DNA of 64,000 bases, taken from positions 2,356,001 to 2,420,000 of the forward strand of contig NC_070565.1 in NCBI RefSeq assembly GCF_026914185.1, read 5' to 3'. Of this stretch, positions 10,835 to 21,877 are shown in pieces. Source of the DNA: Puccinia triticina (Eukaryota; Basidiomycota; Pucciniomycetes; Pucciniales; Pucciniaceae). Under the pieces are notes generated by a model. The model was not told the origin of the DNA. It saw only the letters and a program-made list of their open reading frames with translations, and did no database searches. The position numbers and the translations under genes were made by a program. Position 1 is the stretch's first letter; every line of letters begins with the position of its first letter.

Positions 10835-11140
10835 CCAACAAATACAACTAATTAGAGCAGCAATATGATATTGTATTTGCTTGTGCTTGCATTCACAATC
10901 TCAATATCCTCAGGAACAGTCACACCAACAAGATCTCCCAACAGGCAAACTTTGATAGCAGCAACAGCTAGTACCCCAATCAAGAGGTCCTTGATCCTCC
11001 CCCTGATGGTGTCTACTCTGGCAATCAAGAAAGTGAGGAGTGTGAAAATTGGCAAGACTCCATTTCCAAGGGGTTATGGCAGCAATATATTGCTACCTTG
11101 CAAAGAAGGCAGCACTGAGAATGCTTCTTATCATTAGTAT
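10835..11140 (+). pseudogene. Possible PIF/Harbinger transposase C-terminal relic
   Basis: One plus frame reads YDIVFACACIHNLNI, followed by an acidic, proline-containing tail (DPPPDGVYSGNQESEECENW). The pattern of small and hydrophobic residues before IHN resembles the end of Harbinger-type DDE domains (compare INCCVVLHNML at about 47925 in the complete element). The rest of the transposase is missing or unreadable. The call rests mainly on this short motif and on the convergent Myb/SANT-like gene next to it. Confidence 0.35.
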
Positions 11141-11190
11141 GTAATATTTATTGTGTATTGATTGAAAAAAAAAACATTGAAATGGATGAG

Positions 11191-11990
11191 CTACAATATG
11201 ATCTGATCCATCTCACTAGTGAGCCATTGAGATTGGAGCTCCTTGTTTCTTATGCTTGTAAACATATGCGTGTTTGTAAACATGTGAGTGTTTGTATTGT
11301 CTCGGGAGATTGTGAATGCAGCAAGCTGCTTGTTTTGACTTGCCTTGGCCGCATGAACATCTTGGTACAATGCCATCACACTCTGAAGGTGAGTCTGATT
11401 AGATTCTTTGATTTGATGAAGCCAATGGGCGCACTCCTTGTGTTGGGAGTTCATGTTGCCAACAAATCCGTTGATCACAGAGGTAACAGATTCCTTCTTG
11501 TGACTGCGTGAGAGGTAGTTGGTTGGGCTGTTACTTGCTTCATTTTGATTATCAATCACTTCCCCTGAGCCATCCGGAGTGGCTGGTGAGGGCAAAGCAG
11601 TTGCTGCAAGAGGGAACAAGATCCTTTGCCAGCTGCCAGAGAGGTACCAAAGATTTTGTCTAGCTTGCAATACTTGGGATACAGGACTCCCCAAGATTTC
11701 CTTGTATTCACATGTACCTATACATAGTTGTACAACCAAAAATAAAACAGTCAGTCACAGAATTTGACATGAGAAAAGGAGATGAGACTAGCTTACAGCT
11801 ACATATCTCTCCCATACTTCATCCAAAGCTGTCACCTTGGACTACGTCTAATCCCAACCAAATCTACTAGCTTCCTTGCAGGCCACAAAAGCGTTGTAGT
11901 TGAATTTGAATGATTGGTACAACTAGTTGACTTGCATTTGTTAGCATCAAGGAGATGCTTGGTTTCATGGAACACTTCCCACAATCATTG
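11191..11990 (-). pseudogene. Myb/SANT-like DNA-binding protein relic (Harbinger partner type)
   Basis: The minus strand around 11790-11900 reads YNAFVACKEASRFGWD, two stops, then SKVTALDEVWERYVA. This matches the usual order of Myb/SANT-like (Myb_DNA-bind_3) domains: a YNAF/LR block, GFGWD, then VTA.DEVWD.Y. Downstream, 11191-11739 is open and encodes a serine/threonine-rich linker and a glutamine-rich helix (HLQSVMALYQDVHAAKASQN). Such proteins are commonly encoded by PIF/Harbinger elements or derived from them. Its convergent orientation to the transposase-like tail at 10835-11140 supports that origin. In-frame stops make it non-functional. Confidence 0.55.
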
Positions 11991-12339
11991 TGCAACATGT
12001 CAGTGAGGCTTTGGAGACTGTTATCGGCTTGTTACAGACAGACCATAACAATGCAATAGCTGCGGCACAGGCAGGGGGAAGGATGGAGATGAAGGAAACC
12101 TCCAGGATGTTGAAGGCCTGCATGACTTGAGCTGTAGCAGTAAAGAGCTTGGGATTGGAGTAGAAGACTCTCAGAGGGATGTCCTCCTTGCTCCAATCAA
12201 TCATATCCTGCACCAAGGCACACTTGTGGCTTTTGTAGCCGGCGCCACTCGTACTGAGGCTACATGAGCCCTGACGCCACCCCCTGAACCAGTTGGCCCA
12301 GGCTGCGGCGCCAGGGTGCGCCAGGCTGGTTTCAGCCAC
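11965..12339 (-). CDS. Unrecognised open frame, 124 codons
   Basis: The frame contains a hydrophobic stretch (FISILPPACAAAIALLWSV) that could be a membrane segment or chance. Its 3' end overlaps the upstream part of the Myb/SANT-like relic. I recognise no domain. It may be upstream sequence of the same decayed element. Codon content gives no strong support. Confidence 0.2.
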   Translation of the reverse strand: MAETSLAHPGAAAWANWFRGWRQGSCSLSTSGAGYKSHKCALVQDMIDWSKEDIPLRVFYSNPKLFTATAQVMQAFNILEVSFISILPPACAAAIALLWSVCNKPITVSKASLTCCTMIVGSVP

Positions 12340-14230
12340 TCGTAGTTTCTGCCCAGACCAGTTCGTCTAGTTGTATGCGCCTCGTGCGCTGCTGTTGTTC
12401 GTGGTTTTTGTAGTCAAAGACTCGGGTATATAAACCCTCCTCTTTTTACTCTTTGTCTCCTTTCACTCAGTCATCCAGTTTCCTTTCATTGTTTTGCTTC
12501 TAGCATTGTTTTAGCTTTTCATTTGCATTGCACATTGTTTTCCTAGCGCTCCGCAGCCGTAGGCACAGTCATAGCCCCGAGTCCTGTAGCCCTCCGGCTT
12601 CACTTTGCAGGTCCTTCTGCATTTGTTTCTGGGTGTTGTGGGCAGTCCTGCAGCGGCCACAAGGCCAGAACGTTCCCATGAAGGCTAGGCGGAGGGGGGA
12701 GAAGCAAACAATCAGCAGGGAAGTAAAATTTTGGTAAAAGGTAGCTTGACTCTCACATCTGGGTTAATAAAATCTGTGGTAGCTGCTCCCTAAACCTGCC
12801 TTTTTCCTGTCAGGCCTTATTCTTCGCTTCTTTCCTCTCCTTTTCATTCATGTTGGCTTTCACTCTCTGCATCTTATTTGCATTTGGGTCTTGTTGGTTT
12901 TTTTGCTTTTCCAACTTCTTGCCCCCTTCATTGGTGGGTACAATTTGCAGTGCAGGACTTGGCTCTGGGGGGTTTTCAAGTTCCCTGCTTCATCTGCAAT
13001 GGTGAGCGGGGACAGGGAAGACTCTCTTAAGCTCACTCCAGGCCGTGCATTTTTGGGAGGTTGAGGTTCAGGGTTACATGGGCCTCTAAATATGAACAGC
13101 TGATAATGTCATACTGGATATCTCATTGTGGGTTCACACCAAACAAATGTTGGAACAGTCATTCCTGAGGCTCTGCTTTCCCTACTACATATTTCCAAAA
13201 CAAACTGACAATCCTTAGCTGTAGGTATCTTTTGAATTGCCACTTGAAGTTAAATCCTTCATCAACATCTATACATGTAAACTGAGTGGAACCATGTGGA
13301 TCAAAGATTTTGCTAAAAGCATGCATGGCTACAAGAATAATACCAAATGTATTTTCAATCTCTCTGGTACTGTCACATAGGTTTGGAAGTTTCTTCATGA
13401 TGGCCAATGGATCCTGAAGCCGTAAAATGCAAATGTTGAATCTCTCTTGTTATACCACATTCTGGGGGCATGCTCTATGAAACTGAGATTGTGCCTCATT
13501 GAAATTGCTTGAGCACAACTCAGCATGGCAGAACAATCAACACTTCAAATGATTCCATAATTTGGCAGTCTTAGAGACTATATTTAAAGTTTGATGGAAA
13601 AGGATTGGTTTGACATCAGAAAGAGTAGTTTTGTGTCTTCATCCCATATTCTATATTACTGAAGATATGAAAGAGGGTTTACAGACTATTTATTGTATTT
13701 CCAGAAAAGGTTGGACAAATTTGTGTCAATTTTTTGTGTGAAATATGTATATATGCCAAACAACGAGGCGTATTCTGTTGCGGAGGTCTCAGATGAACAG
13801 ATGTTGTACCTTGGCAAATAGAATCTTCTGGTCTCATAAATAAATATGTACAGTACATTACCTTCCAAACATTCCATGTCACCATCACTCAGACAGACTA
13901 TTGTGTTTCCGCTCCTCAATCTTATCTTGACTTCACTCAGCCGTATCTCAGTACACTCCTCAAGACTTGGCTCTGGCTCTCTCCACCTGGCTCACAAAAT
14001 TGTAAGTCGGCTTCACCTCAAGCATATCTTTGTTTGGTTTTGGGTGGAAGGGGTGCTGTTGGCTTGAGCATTATTCATACCCGGCCTCTTTCACCACTCA
14101 AACTGATGATCAACATTTTTGCTTCATCCCCCTCATTGAATATGATGCAACCCAGCATAATAGGATTTGCTAAATAAGCTCCAGAAATCAAAGTGGTGGT
14201 TGTACGCATGTTGCTAGAAGGTCACTGATT
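12340..14230. other. Mostly gene-free; possible promoter or LTR fragment
   Basis: A TATA box in good context (GGTATATAAACCC, 12425-12437, plus strand) is followed by a pyrimidine-rich leader (CTCCTCTTTTTACTCTTTG). This would suit an LTR or promoter, but no paired repeat was found. Short frames at 13159-13407 (minus) and 13679-13919 (minus) have no recognisable domain and probably have no function. Confidence 0.3.
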
Positions 14231-14239
14231 ATCCAATAT

Positions 14240-15276
14240 CTGTGATACCCTTGGCCACACCGTAACTCGTCAATTGCTTGTTCGCTGGCGGCAGCTCTTT
14301 CAAGATACCCATTCGGTGATTCAGGACCCGGCTACATATGAAGAGCAAGGCAGACTCAAACTCCTGTCATCAGAAGACTCCACTTTTATGGTTGCATTAC
14401 TTAAAAACAAACCAGGACTTTTTTGGATGAAATCCAAGAGAAGGTGTACAACAAGACTGGCCAGCTACTGAGCATTGCGGCTGTTCATGACGTTCTTGTC
14501 AATCAGCTCTCCATCACACCGAAGAAAGCCAAGACACTCAACATCAAGAACTGTCTTGTGAAGAAGTTTGCATACATCGACATGATGCAATTCTACCCAG
14601 CAGAGTTTTTGGTGTTCACCAGTGAGCACATGAATGTGTGTCTTCACCCTGTACTGGCTTACTGACTGATATCATTCATTCACAGACAAGAGTGCAATAT
14701 GTGATTGAGAATTGCTTTGGACCTTTGCACGATCTGCTCTGGGGTCACCAGCTTCCTGGTACATTATTCAGCAGAACCTGGAGCGCTTGAGTATCCTACC
14801 TGCTATCCCAATGAGCGGGGTCCTTGCATTGACCGTTTGGGAGGACACATTCAACGCAAAGAAGTATGAGCACTTCTTAAAGTGGCACTTGGTATGTGAC
14901 AAGGTCCCATAACATCCACACACAATCAATTACTGATATAACATTGCAGCTCCCACGCATGAATGTGTTTCCCGCCATCAATTCTGTCCTTGTGTGTGAC
15001 AATGCAGCAATTCAAAAAGGAAAACGGATTTGGAAGCTATGATGTGATGAGGCCGGCATCCGCATTATCTACCTTCCTCCCTACTTCCCCGAGCTAAATC
15101 CCACTGAGCTATGCTTTGCGGCTCTGAAAAGCTGTCTCCGCAGGTCCCAGGTCCTCAACTACACCTGTGATCCAAAATGGGATTTACACACAACTTTTGC
15201 TCATGTAGCCTCTTCTCAGTTCTGTTACAATATCTATGGGCATTGTGGCTACGACATGCCTGCTTTTGATTACTGA
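14240..15276 (+). pseudogene. Tc1/mariner-type transposase relic
   Basis: Several frames together read through a Tc1/mariner transposase. There is an HTH region (VRWRQLFQDTHSVIQDP, about 14275), a second helix region (MDEIQEKVYNKTGQLLS, about 14423), then FTSEHMNV and WEDTFNAKKYEHFLKWHL. The catalytic half follows, with SVLVCDNAAIQKG (about 14985), IIYLPPYFPELNPTELCF (about 15060) and ALKSCLRRSQVL. The DNA.I..G and PPY.PELNP.E blocks carry the second aspartate and the final acidic residue of DDE_3 transposases. At least four frame breaks and a stop after GKRIWKL kill it. I found no terminal inverted repeats. Confidence 0.75.
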
Positions 15277-15834
15277 TTTTTGCACCTGATTCACTAAACT
15301 TCTTCATTTTATCATTGTTATGGATCTGAGATTGTTTATTTTATCATTGGTCTGAATCAGAAATCATCTAAAAATCGAGTATCCCTTACAAACTGAAGAG
15401 GTATTCTTTGTAGTTTGGTACATTAGCGCTAAGGATAGCTATAAGACCTGAAGGGATCTTGTATCAAGGACAAGCTGTTCTATCACAATAGGTGATTCAA
15501 ACAACTTGTACCGGTCAATATGCTGCTCAATAAGCACATGGGTTAAGCAGCCAAGCACTACTTTGTCTGATGACAGTAAGCAAAATATTGTCCTAATGGG
15601 GTTGGCAGAGGAGGTCAATAGGAATTCTGGGGGTTTGAACCAGGCTGTAATCAATAAGTTTCCCAATTCAATGATTGAGCTTCAATGCTGGTCATAATAG
15701 CCCAACTTACTGGAAGGGTGGTTGCGTTGGCCAAGGTCTCTAATTGTCTGCCAAGCTTGGGCAAGTGGCAATCACCCAGTCCTCTGGCAGAGGCCATCAA
15801 GGGAGCTGAGCCCGGCTATTACCAATAGTGGGGA
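15277..15834. other. No gene seen
   Basis: Open frames at 15439-15666 (minus) and 15506-15697 (plus) overlap each other and have no recognisable domain. I see no repeat structure here. Confidence 0.4.
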
Positions 15835-16190
15835 TCATTGAAGCACAAGCATGGTTGAATAACTCACTGGCTTCCTGCTAACAGGTCTGTTCTGGCAGAC
15901 AGACACAATCCCTTCGCCTCCAGACGTCATTTTGAGCCCCCAAAGCCATTGTTTGAACAATGTTGGATCTGTGGCGGGCATAGATATGAAATTGCAGAAC
16001 ATGGCCTTCTTGTTTTCATGGATTTTTAGTGACCAGAATGCCTCGGGTTTTGATGATCCCATGTCCTCCAGCAGAATCTTTGGTAGATGAGAGTGGGCCT
16101 GTCCGATCTGATTGATGACATCCCCTTTGAAATCATCAAATGAAGTGTGTTCTAGGTTGATTACTATGAAGCAGTCATTGGGCTCTTGAC
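15835..16190 (-). pseudogene. Unknown protein fragment, possibly a rust multicopy family
   Basis: A continuous minus frame without an obvious start runs NDCFIVINLEHTSFDDF, then VINQIGQAHSHLPKILLEDM, KPEAFWSLKIHENKKAMFC and LFKQWLWGLKMTSGGEG. The composition looks like real protein rather than chance. I recognise no Pfam-type domain. Frames upstream to 16626 may carry more of it but shift frame several times. It lies downstream of the SAM-like pseudogene on the same strand. Whether the two belong together is unknown. Confidence 0.35.
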
Positions 16191-16855
16191 ATCACCTTGC
16201 CTCCGCATCACCTCCTCCCAATCAACATAATGTGAATTCGACCTTAACTGCGACATCTTGGCCGGTTGAAAATACTGGCTGACCGTGACTTTTGAGCTGT
16301 TGGATTGGTTGGCGAGGAGACGTGCTGAAATAGGAAGGTGGGGTATATGGCTTGGATTGACCATGGTGGATGTTGCGCAATAGTGTTCCTTGGGCATATG
16401 GAGGTGGTCAAAGGCAAGACTTGTGGTTTTGTCGCAGTAGATGGAGGGGCACAACATGCAAATTGTGGGCAAGATGACAAGTTGACCGAATGAAAGACGG
16501 CACCTCCCAAATGCAAGGGCCTTGTGTCCATGGTGGGTCCCTTGACATTTGTATCCAATAGACTCTTAGCAGCCGGTCCAGACCATCACGCAAGAGTCTA
16601 TCAGCTTTGGGATTGTGAGCAATCACATCTTACAAGCAAAATTGAGTAGCAAAATTCACATGAATTTGACTTGATTTCATTTGTAAGTCTTTGTTCAAAA
16701 CATGCAAGAGATAGCCAATAGAAGTGAGATACAGAGCGCAAGACAAGATAGACTTGGAAGTAGCTGGTTCTGGTCATGGTTTCAAGATAATAGACAGGGA
16801 CACAATGTGCAGAAATACAGTTTCTGGAGACTTATAAGAAGAAAAACACCAGCTA

Positions 16856-18042
16856 TCAGGCAGCCAAGTGTTGGTCAAACTTTGATGCATTGTCAAATAA
16901 GAGGGTGACAGTCCCAAGGGTCAAACGGAGGTCCTTGACATCCCAGCGGGCGCAACCGGGGGAATAGGAAAATCCTGTGCAAGGTGAAGCCGTTATTGGA
17001 CAGAACCTTAAGGACATGGTCCTTATTCTTCACGTGAATGAACTCAAGATAAGATTCAATAGTGGCTTCATTTGGTGGGGAAGATGTTGGGATAGCGTTT
17101 TGCTCACCTAGTTACCTTGGATGGCACCTAGGAGATCAGGGAAAAGTTGAACAGTATTGTTGCCAATTTCAACCTTGCTTTTCTTGGATTGCGTTAGCAT
17201 GCGGAACTTGAGCACACTTGGTGGGGCTTGCAAACTAACACCCAATTTGCGTTCCATCTGAATACATAGCAAGTCATATTGGCAGCTTGTCATGACAAAG
17301 CATTTGGATGATGGAACTTAACAGACAAGAAGCTTTCTTGAACTGCTGCCATTGTCAAGGGAAGGCGAGGATTGCTGGGGTCAATATACACAGGCAACAT
17401 GCAATCATATGTTGTGTTCACAGGGTGAGCGCTGTATATCTTCTGCATGTGGAAATTGATGCCATCAAACTTGTCCGCATTGATTTCCAAACCCAAGTCG
17501 TCCAAGTCTGGTTCATCACCTGAGCTCTCCGCTACAGCCTTAAGCTTCTTGGCTGCCGAAGTTTTGAACACCGCTGATTAAGCCTCTTGCTTTGCAAGGA
17601 GGTCTTCTTTGAGGGCCTGCTTCTTGGCATCCGCGGGGTTGGGCATCTTAACAGTCACATTGACAACCTTACGCTTTGAATCAAAAGCAGATTCAAGCCA
17701 GCATTTATAGTTCTCCGGATTAATGAGCCAATGATTGTTGGACTTCTTCCAGTCTTCAACACATGGGATGCTGGCAACCCAGTAAGCCTTAGTTTTGGGG
17801 TCTTCAATAGATTTAAGAATTACTGGTCCCGTTTTGGCAAAATTCTTGTTGCAGGCAGCCGCCACAAGTTCTTGGAACTTGGAAAAGCAGGTTTGCCCCA
17901 TGGTCATGTGGATGGGGAAGTTGGAATCCAAGGACACAGGGACCCAGATCTTTTGCTTCTTCTTGTTCTTCAATGAAGTGAAAAGCTTGAAGCCTATGAT
18001 CATGATTTTCATAGATTTCCCCTGGGAAAATGACAAGCACAA
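16856..18042 (-). pseudogene. Uncharacterised rust-type protein with SAM-like C-terminus (broken)
   Basis: Reading down from 18042: MTMGQTCFSKFQELVAAAC, then KSIEDPKTKAYWVASIP and WLESAFDSKRKVVNVTVKMP, then a stop TAA (17578-17580). The same frame continues with AAKKLKAVAESSGDEPDLDD, FHMQKIYSAHPVNTTYD and LPVYIDPSNPRLP. After a shift near 17290 comes IESYLEFIHVKNKDHVLKVL and, in another frame, LRLTLGTVTLLFDNASKFD and a stop at 16856. The last two blocks have the helix pattern of a SAM-like domain. I remember similar multicopy proteins in Puccinia but cannot confirm. One stop and two or more frameshifts make it a pseudogene. The gap between the two halves (about 17060-17110) may be an intron. 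Confidence 0.55.
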
Positions 18043-18059
18043 AGTGATCAGTTGAAAGA

Positions 18060-19130
18060 ATAGATAGAAGCAACCGCCTCGCTAATCCCTCTGCAGCCTC
18101 TTTGATCTCATCATTGACTCAACTTCAACCTTCATCACTCAGCCCGGGCTGCTCGGCCTTGCTGCTCACAACAACCCTTGACACTCCAAAATTCCCATCC
18201 AAATTTGCTTCTTCTTGTGCCTTTTCCTTTTTCTTCTATCTCTTATATCTATTCTCATTCAATGCCATCAATGTTGACACTCAATCAAAACATTCTCACC
18301 CTCAACAAACTTCATTCTCGCTCCAACTCAGTCTCTTGAATTCATCAATTGGATATTTCCAATTTGGTGAGAAAAACAATCCTCATCATCAACGCTCATG
18401 TTTAACTCTTATTGACCTTCAACTTTGCTTCTCCAGTGTTTACTCCCTTTCCTTATTTGATCTCATATTCTTCAGTCTGTGTGTTCTGCTTCAACCCAAA
18501 TCAAACTCTTTGCGCGGTATGCTTTTCATCTCAAAATATGTTATTGAATTCTATTGTCATCCTCATGACTAATTTTTGCTTCTATTAGTTTTGGTCTTAG
18601 TCACAGTAATAAAACCTGTTTTTCTTCACGTGGGGGTAGTGAAAACTAGGGGATTGACATAGTATGTGGACATGTTATTAATTGGGTTTGTTTTCTGGTA
18701 ACAGGAAGCAATGGTTAATGGACTGATATACCTGGATAGCTAATGGATGGATCAATTTGGCTAACAGATTTAACAAAAGGCCGGAGGAATTTGGGGGGGG
18801 GGGGGGGGATGGACCAATGTGGTTGGCTTGAAACCAGCAGCAAACGGGTGGTTGGCCAAACATGGCAGAGCTGTATTTTACGCTGTAGCAGAAGTCCAAT
18901 GGAGCTGGATCTTGTGTATTCTAAATCCACCATCTTCCTTTCTGTATGCAAACACATAAATTGTTTGCAAAAAAAAAACACAAATCACAACTTGTCCAAC
19001 ATTTCCTGGAAAAACAATAAGTAGAATAAACATGTTACTTCTGATGTGTTTGGGAGCAGACCTTTTAACCAACGCTGTGCACTACCTGTGTTACAATGAA
19101 TTTTGGCAAGGGGGATCCAAAACAGTAAGC
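18060..19130. other. Gene-free, pyrimidine-rich stretch
   Basis: The plus strand from 18100 to 18500 is rich in CTT/TCA and has a long but unconvincing open frame (18102-18572). A G-homopolymer of about 17 bases lies near 18792-18808. No domain or repeat pair was recognised. Confidence 0.4.
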
Positions 19131-19149
19131 ATGGAAATGATGAGATTTG

Positions 19150-19256
19150 GTGTCACGTGGTGTAGAGACTGTAAAATGAAGATGTGTCTGGTGAGAGTCA
19201 AACTCATGACCTCAGCTATGCTGAGACCAGCTGTTGTGGGGTGCTACTCCCCTTGA
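19150..19256 (-). repeat. tRNA-derived SINE relic
   Basis: The minus strand carries CTCAGCATAGCTGAGG, a hairpin like a long variable arm, followed by ATGAGTTTGACTCTCACCAG and then ACATCTTCATTTTACAGTCT. The same order is found on the plus strand at 36800-36867. The T-arm stem is slightly imperfect in this copy. The 5' half is diverged, so this is a decayed copy of the same repeat family. Confidence 0.5.
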
Positions 19257-19261
19257 TGACC

Positions 19262-19937
19262 AATCTGTGTTGGTCTGACAAGCCGGGCAAGTGGGTGTGG
19301 CACTCAGACATATCTGAGGTGTTGAGTGGCTCACCCATTTCATAAAGGATCACATTGGAATGCGGAGCGTTTGCACCCCAGTATGATGGGGTGTTGTGGC
19401 TGGGTATCCAGTGCTGTACCCAATCTTCACAGGGGTGTGCAAAGGTACATAACAAGTATTTTGGAGTACATTTTTGCAGCATCTCTTTTTTGTACACATG
19501 AAGTAAATGTTTGGGATGCATTTAGGCTGACCTTCACAAATTGTAGAGGAAGGACAGGTTGACTTCAGAATGGGGTTAATAAAAAACTGGGTCACTTGTT
19601 CTTAATGGGAAGTGGTTTTTATATAAACTCTATCACTCTATCACCTCTGGCGTGAAAAATTCATGTTTCAATTCAAGCACCTTGTGTTGGTTTCCAGTCA
19701 GAGAGGACCAAAAAGAAGCATCAATCCAATCTTGTGGAAAATCCACCAGAATGCTGGTGTTTGGCACATTTGTAGGTTACCTATGTTGGTTTTCAATTTG
19801 CCGGAGGTGACCTTCCCATACCCATTTTCAACACACTTGCTACTTAAAACCTTCTCTTTGTCATGTGCACAGATCACCCGTTCCATGGGCAGTCAAACGT
19901 CAAAGCTCCTCCAAGTCATCCAAAACACAATCATCAT
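19262..19937. other. No gene seen
   Basis: Open frames on both strands (19216-19595) overlap and show no recognisable domain. No clear repeat was found. Confidence 0.35.
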
Positions 19938-20693
19938 TTTGGGCTGTATACTCATCCAACTCCTCTAGCTTTTCAGTTACCTCCGCAACCTTCTCGGTGA
20001 GCTCCTCAAGGAGTTTCTTGATCTTGTTGATCTTGAATGACCCCAAGCTCTGATTTAAATTTTGTGAGATTCTCCTCAAATTGTTCAGCAAACTCGTCCT
20101 TCCACTCTCTCAACAAGTGACAAACTATATTGATGTCAATGAAAAATAAGTTGAATGCCACACATATTGGACAAACCAAACAAAAGCAATAGACTTACTA
20201 TCTGAGCCGTCAGGCCTAATGAGCTCACGGATGATCTTGTGCCTTTCAACAATTGCCTTTGTGAGCTGAGTGTCAAGCTGACGGTCTGCTTGATCACCTG
20301 GCAGAGAATACATATTAGAGCAATGTAATTGAACTGGCCAAGATGAGACATAACTTACTAAGCTGTTGGAGGGTAGTCATCTCTGCTATAAACACATAGT
20401 GTTTAATGAGATCCTGCGGGGTTGAGGGGTTGGAGCTTTGCAGTGGTAAGCTGGCCGTTTGTACAAGCCAAGTTGCCACGGTATTTGTGGCTCAAAATTG
20501 GAATCTTTGTCTGGGAAAGTATTGAAGGAGTCATTCTTCCCATGAGCAGCTTGAATTGGATGGCCGGAAGGGGTTGTGTACATAGAATGAATATACATGT
20601 ACGATCCTGGTGACTGGTGAGTTGCAGCAACCTTTTTATACAGTCAACTGGGGCTTTGGGGTCCAGCAGGTTCACCTTGCCTGATGAGCCCAC
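19938..20693 (-). pseudogene. Spliced coiled-coil protein relic of unknown function
   Basis: On the minus strand an N-terminal block (QAAHGKNDSFNTFPDKDSNF then PWQLGLYKRPAYHCKAPTP, 20390-20560) leads with a one-base shift into MTTLQQLS (ATG at 20380). An intron with GTAAGT donor and CTCTGCCAG acceptor separates it from DQADRQLDTQLTKAIVERHK and IIRELIRPDGSD. A second GTAAGT..TATAG intron separates that from CHLLREWKDEFAEQFEENLT. The coding phases match across both introns, which supports a real gene. After KSELG one extra G in a GGGG run moves the frame away from a strong coiled coil (LLEELTEKVAEVTEKLEELD, 19960-20030). I do not recognise the family. Confidence 0.5.
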
Positions 20694-20719
20694 CCCTCAT
20701 AAATCATCAGGGCACCTGC

Positions 20720-21161
20720 TAATTACAACATCTGAAATCGCCCAATTTTTCCGGGCTGAAGTGAATTTCAGCAGGCCACCAGGCTCAACTTGACACCAGT
20801 CCCTGTGTTTGGAGAGGCTGGTGCATATGTACCTGGGTGGCAGTGGCTGGTATAAGATGCCACTATGGGTTTGGCAAATGAAGCTGGACAAAACAGTTCC
20901 GCTGCATCAGCTGTTGGATCCTGGTCTCCAATCTCACATTGATTGCATGGAGATACAGAATGGAAAAACACACTCACCTGGACAAAACAGTTCCTTTGCG
21001 TCAGCTGTTGGCGCTGGTGGATCTGGGTCTCCAATCTTGGTGAGGAAAAACATTGGAGCCGGGGCGGGGGAATTTCCAGGCCAAGTATGGCTACAAGACC
21101 TAAGATCCCCCGCAGTATCTCCTGTTAGGTTTACGCTAAGTACATGATTATAGTTTTGCAA
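20720..21161 (-). other. Unassigned segment with a duplicated exon-like unit
   Basis: Two similar stretches, 20884-20937 and 20980-21041, encode IGDQDPTADAAELFCP and IGDPDPPAPTADAKELFCPG on the minus strand. The second is followed by a splice-donor-like GGTGAGTG. This looks like a tandemly duplicated exon of an unknown gene. No domain was recognised. A C-homopolymer lies just beyond, near 21188-21202. Confidence 0.3.
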
Positions 21162-21216
21162 TCATGCTTATGCCTTTTCTACTCCAACACCCCCCCCCCC
21201 CCCAAGATTGCAAGAA

Positions 21217-21760
21217 CTACCCCTTGATTCCAAGTTGTTGCAGCACACCGACCATTTTTGTCAGACCTAGTTGTTTGGTTAGAACGTTGGCCAGTTGATT
21301 GTGTGTGCTTGTCCACAAGATATTGATGTCATTCTCTCTAATTAAATTGTTCACATAATATAATGCCCTGCAAAGACATTTTGTCTTCTTTTTTGATGTG
21401 TTGTCCGTTGCTATCAATTTTGCGGCCTCATCATCACAGTGCATTGACAGGAGATGCTTGGGGTCCATTTCCTCAAAGATATTCAGAAGATGAGCAAGCT
21501 TTGTGGAGCACCTCTTAAAATGATTGACTGATGAAGTTTGAGGCAAGGACTGTCCCAGACAAAATCAATCTCAACTAGCCATTGTACATTATCAGACCAC
21601 TTAATTTGCAGTTGTTGTTTGATTCCCTGACGTAATTCATTGAGCAGAGACCTATCCAAAGAGAGAGCAAAGCCATCGTCAACGTGCAACCAGATTGTGA
21701 TGAAATTTCCGCCGCAGCGGAAGAGATAGAGAGAGGGCTCTATTCCACTTGCCTCAATTC
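21217..21760 (-). pseudogene. Copia reverse transcriptase/RNase H fragment
   Basis: The minus strand reads SLYLFRCGGNFITIWLHVDD then GFALSLD (reverse transcriptase catalytic region, about 21675), QLQIKWSDNVQWLVEIDFVW, a frame change, then RNase H with MHCDDEAAKLIATDNTSKKK, LYYVNNLIRENDINILWTST and NQLANVLTKQLG. Its wording resembles the scrap at 9828-10830. Gag, protease and integrase are missing and there are no LTRs. It is a truncated, dead copy. Confidence 0.8.
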
Positions 21761-21877
21761 CAAGCGACTGGACTGTCTTTTGAAATAATTTCCTTCATTT
21801 GTGGCAGGTTGCTAAGTGTCTTCACTTGGTTGGAACAAACTTGCTCTTTGACTTTTGGCTTGGCTTTCAGGCCAACA

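Noticed and set aside
12420..12780. Host promoter with TATA box
   Set aside because: The TATA context is good, but no downstream gene follows. It is more likely an LTR fragment, and I could not find a paired copy.
18792..18808. G- and C-homopolymers (also near 21188, 45462 and 54314) as G-quadruplex elements
   Set aside because: They are single mononucleotide runs, prone to sequencing error, without the four-tract arrangement.
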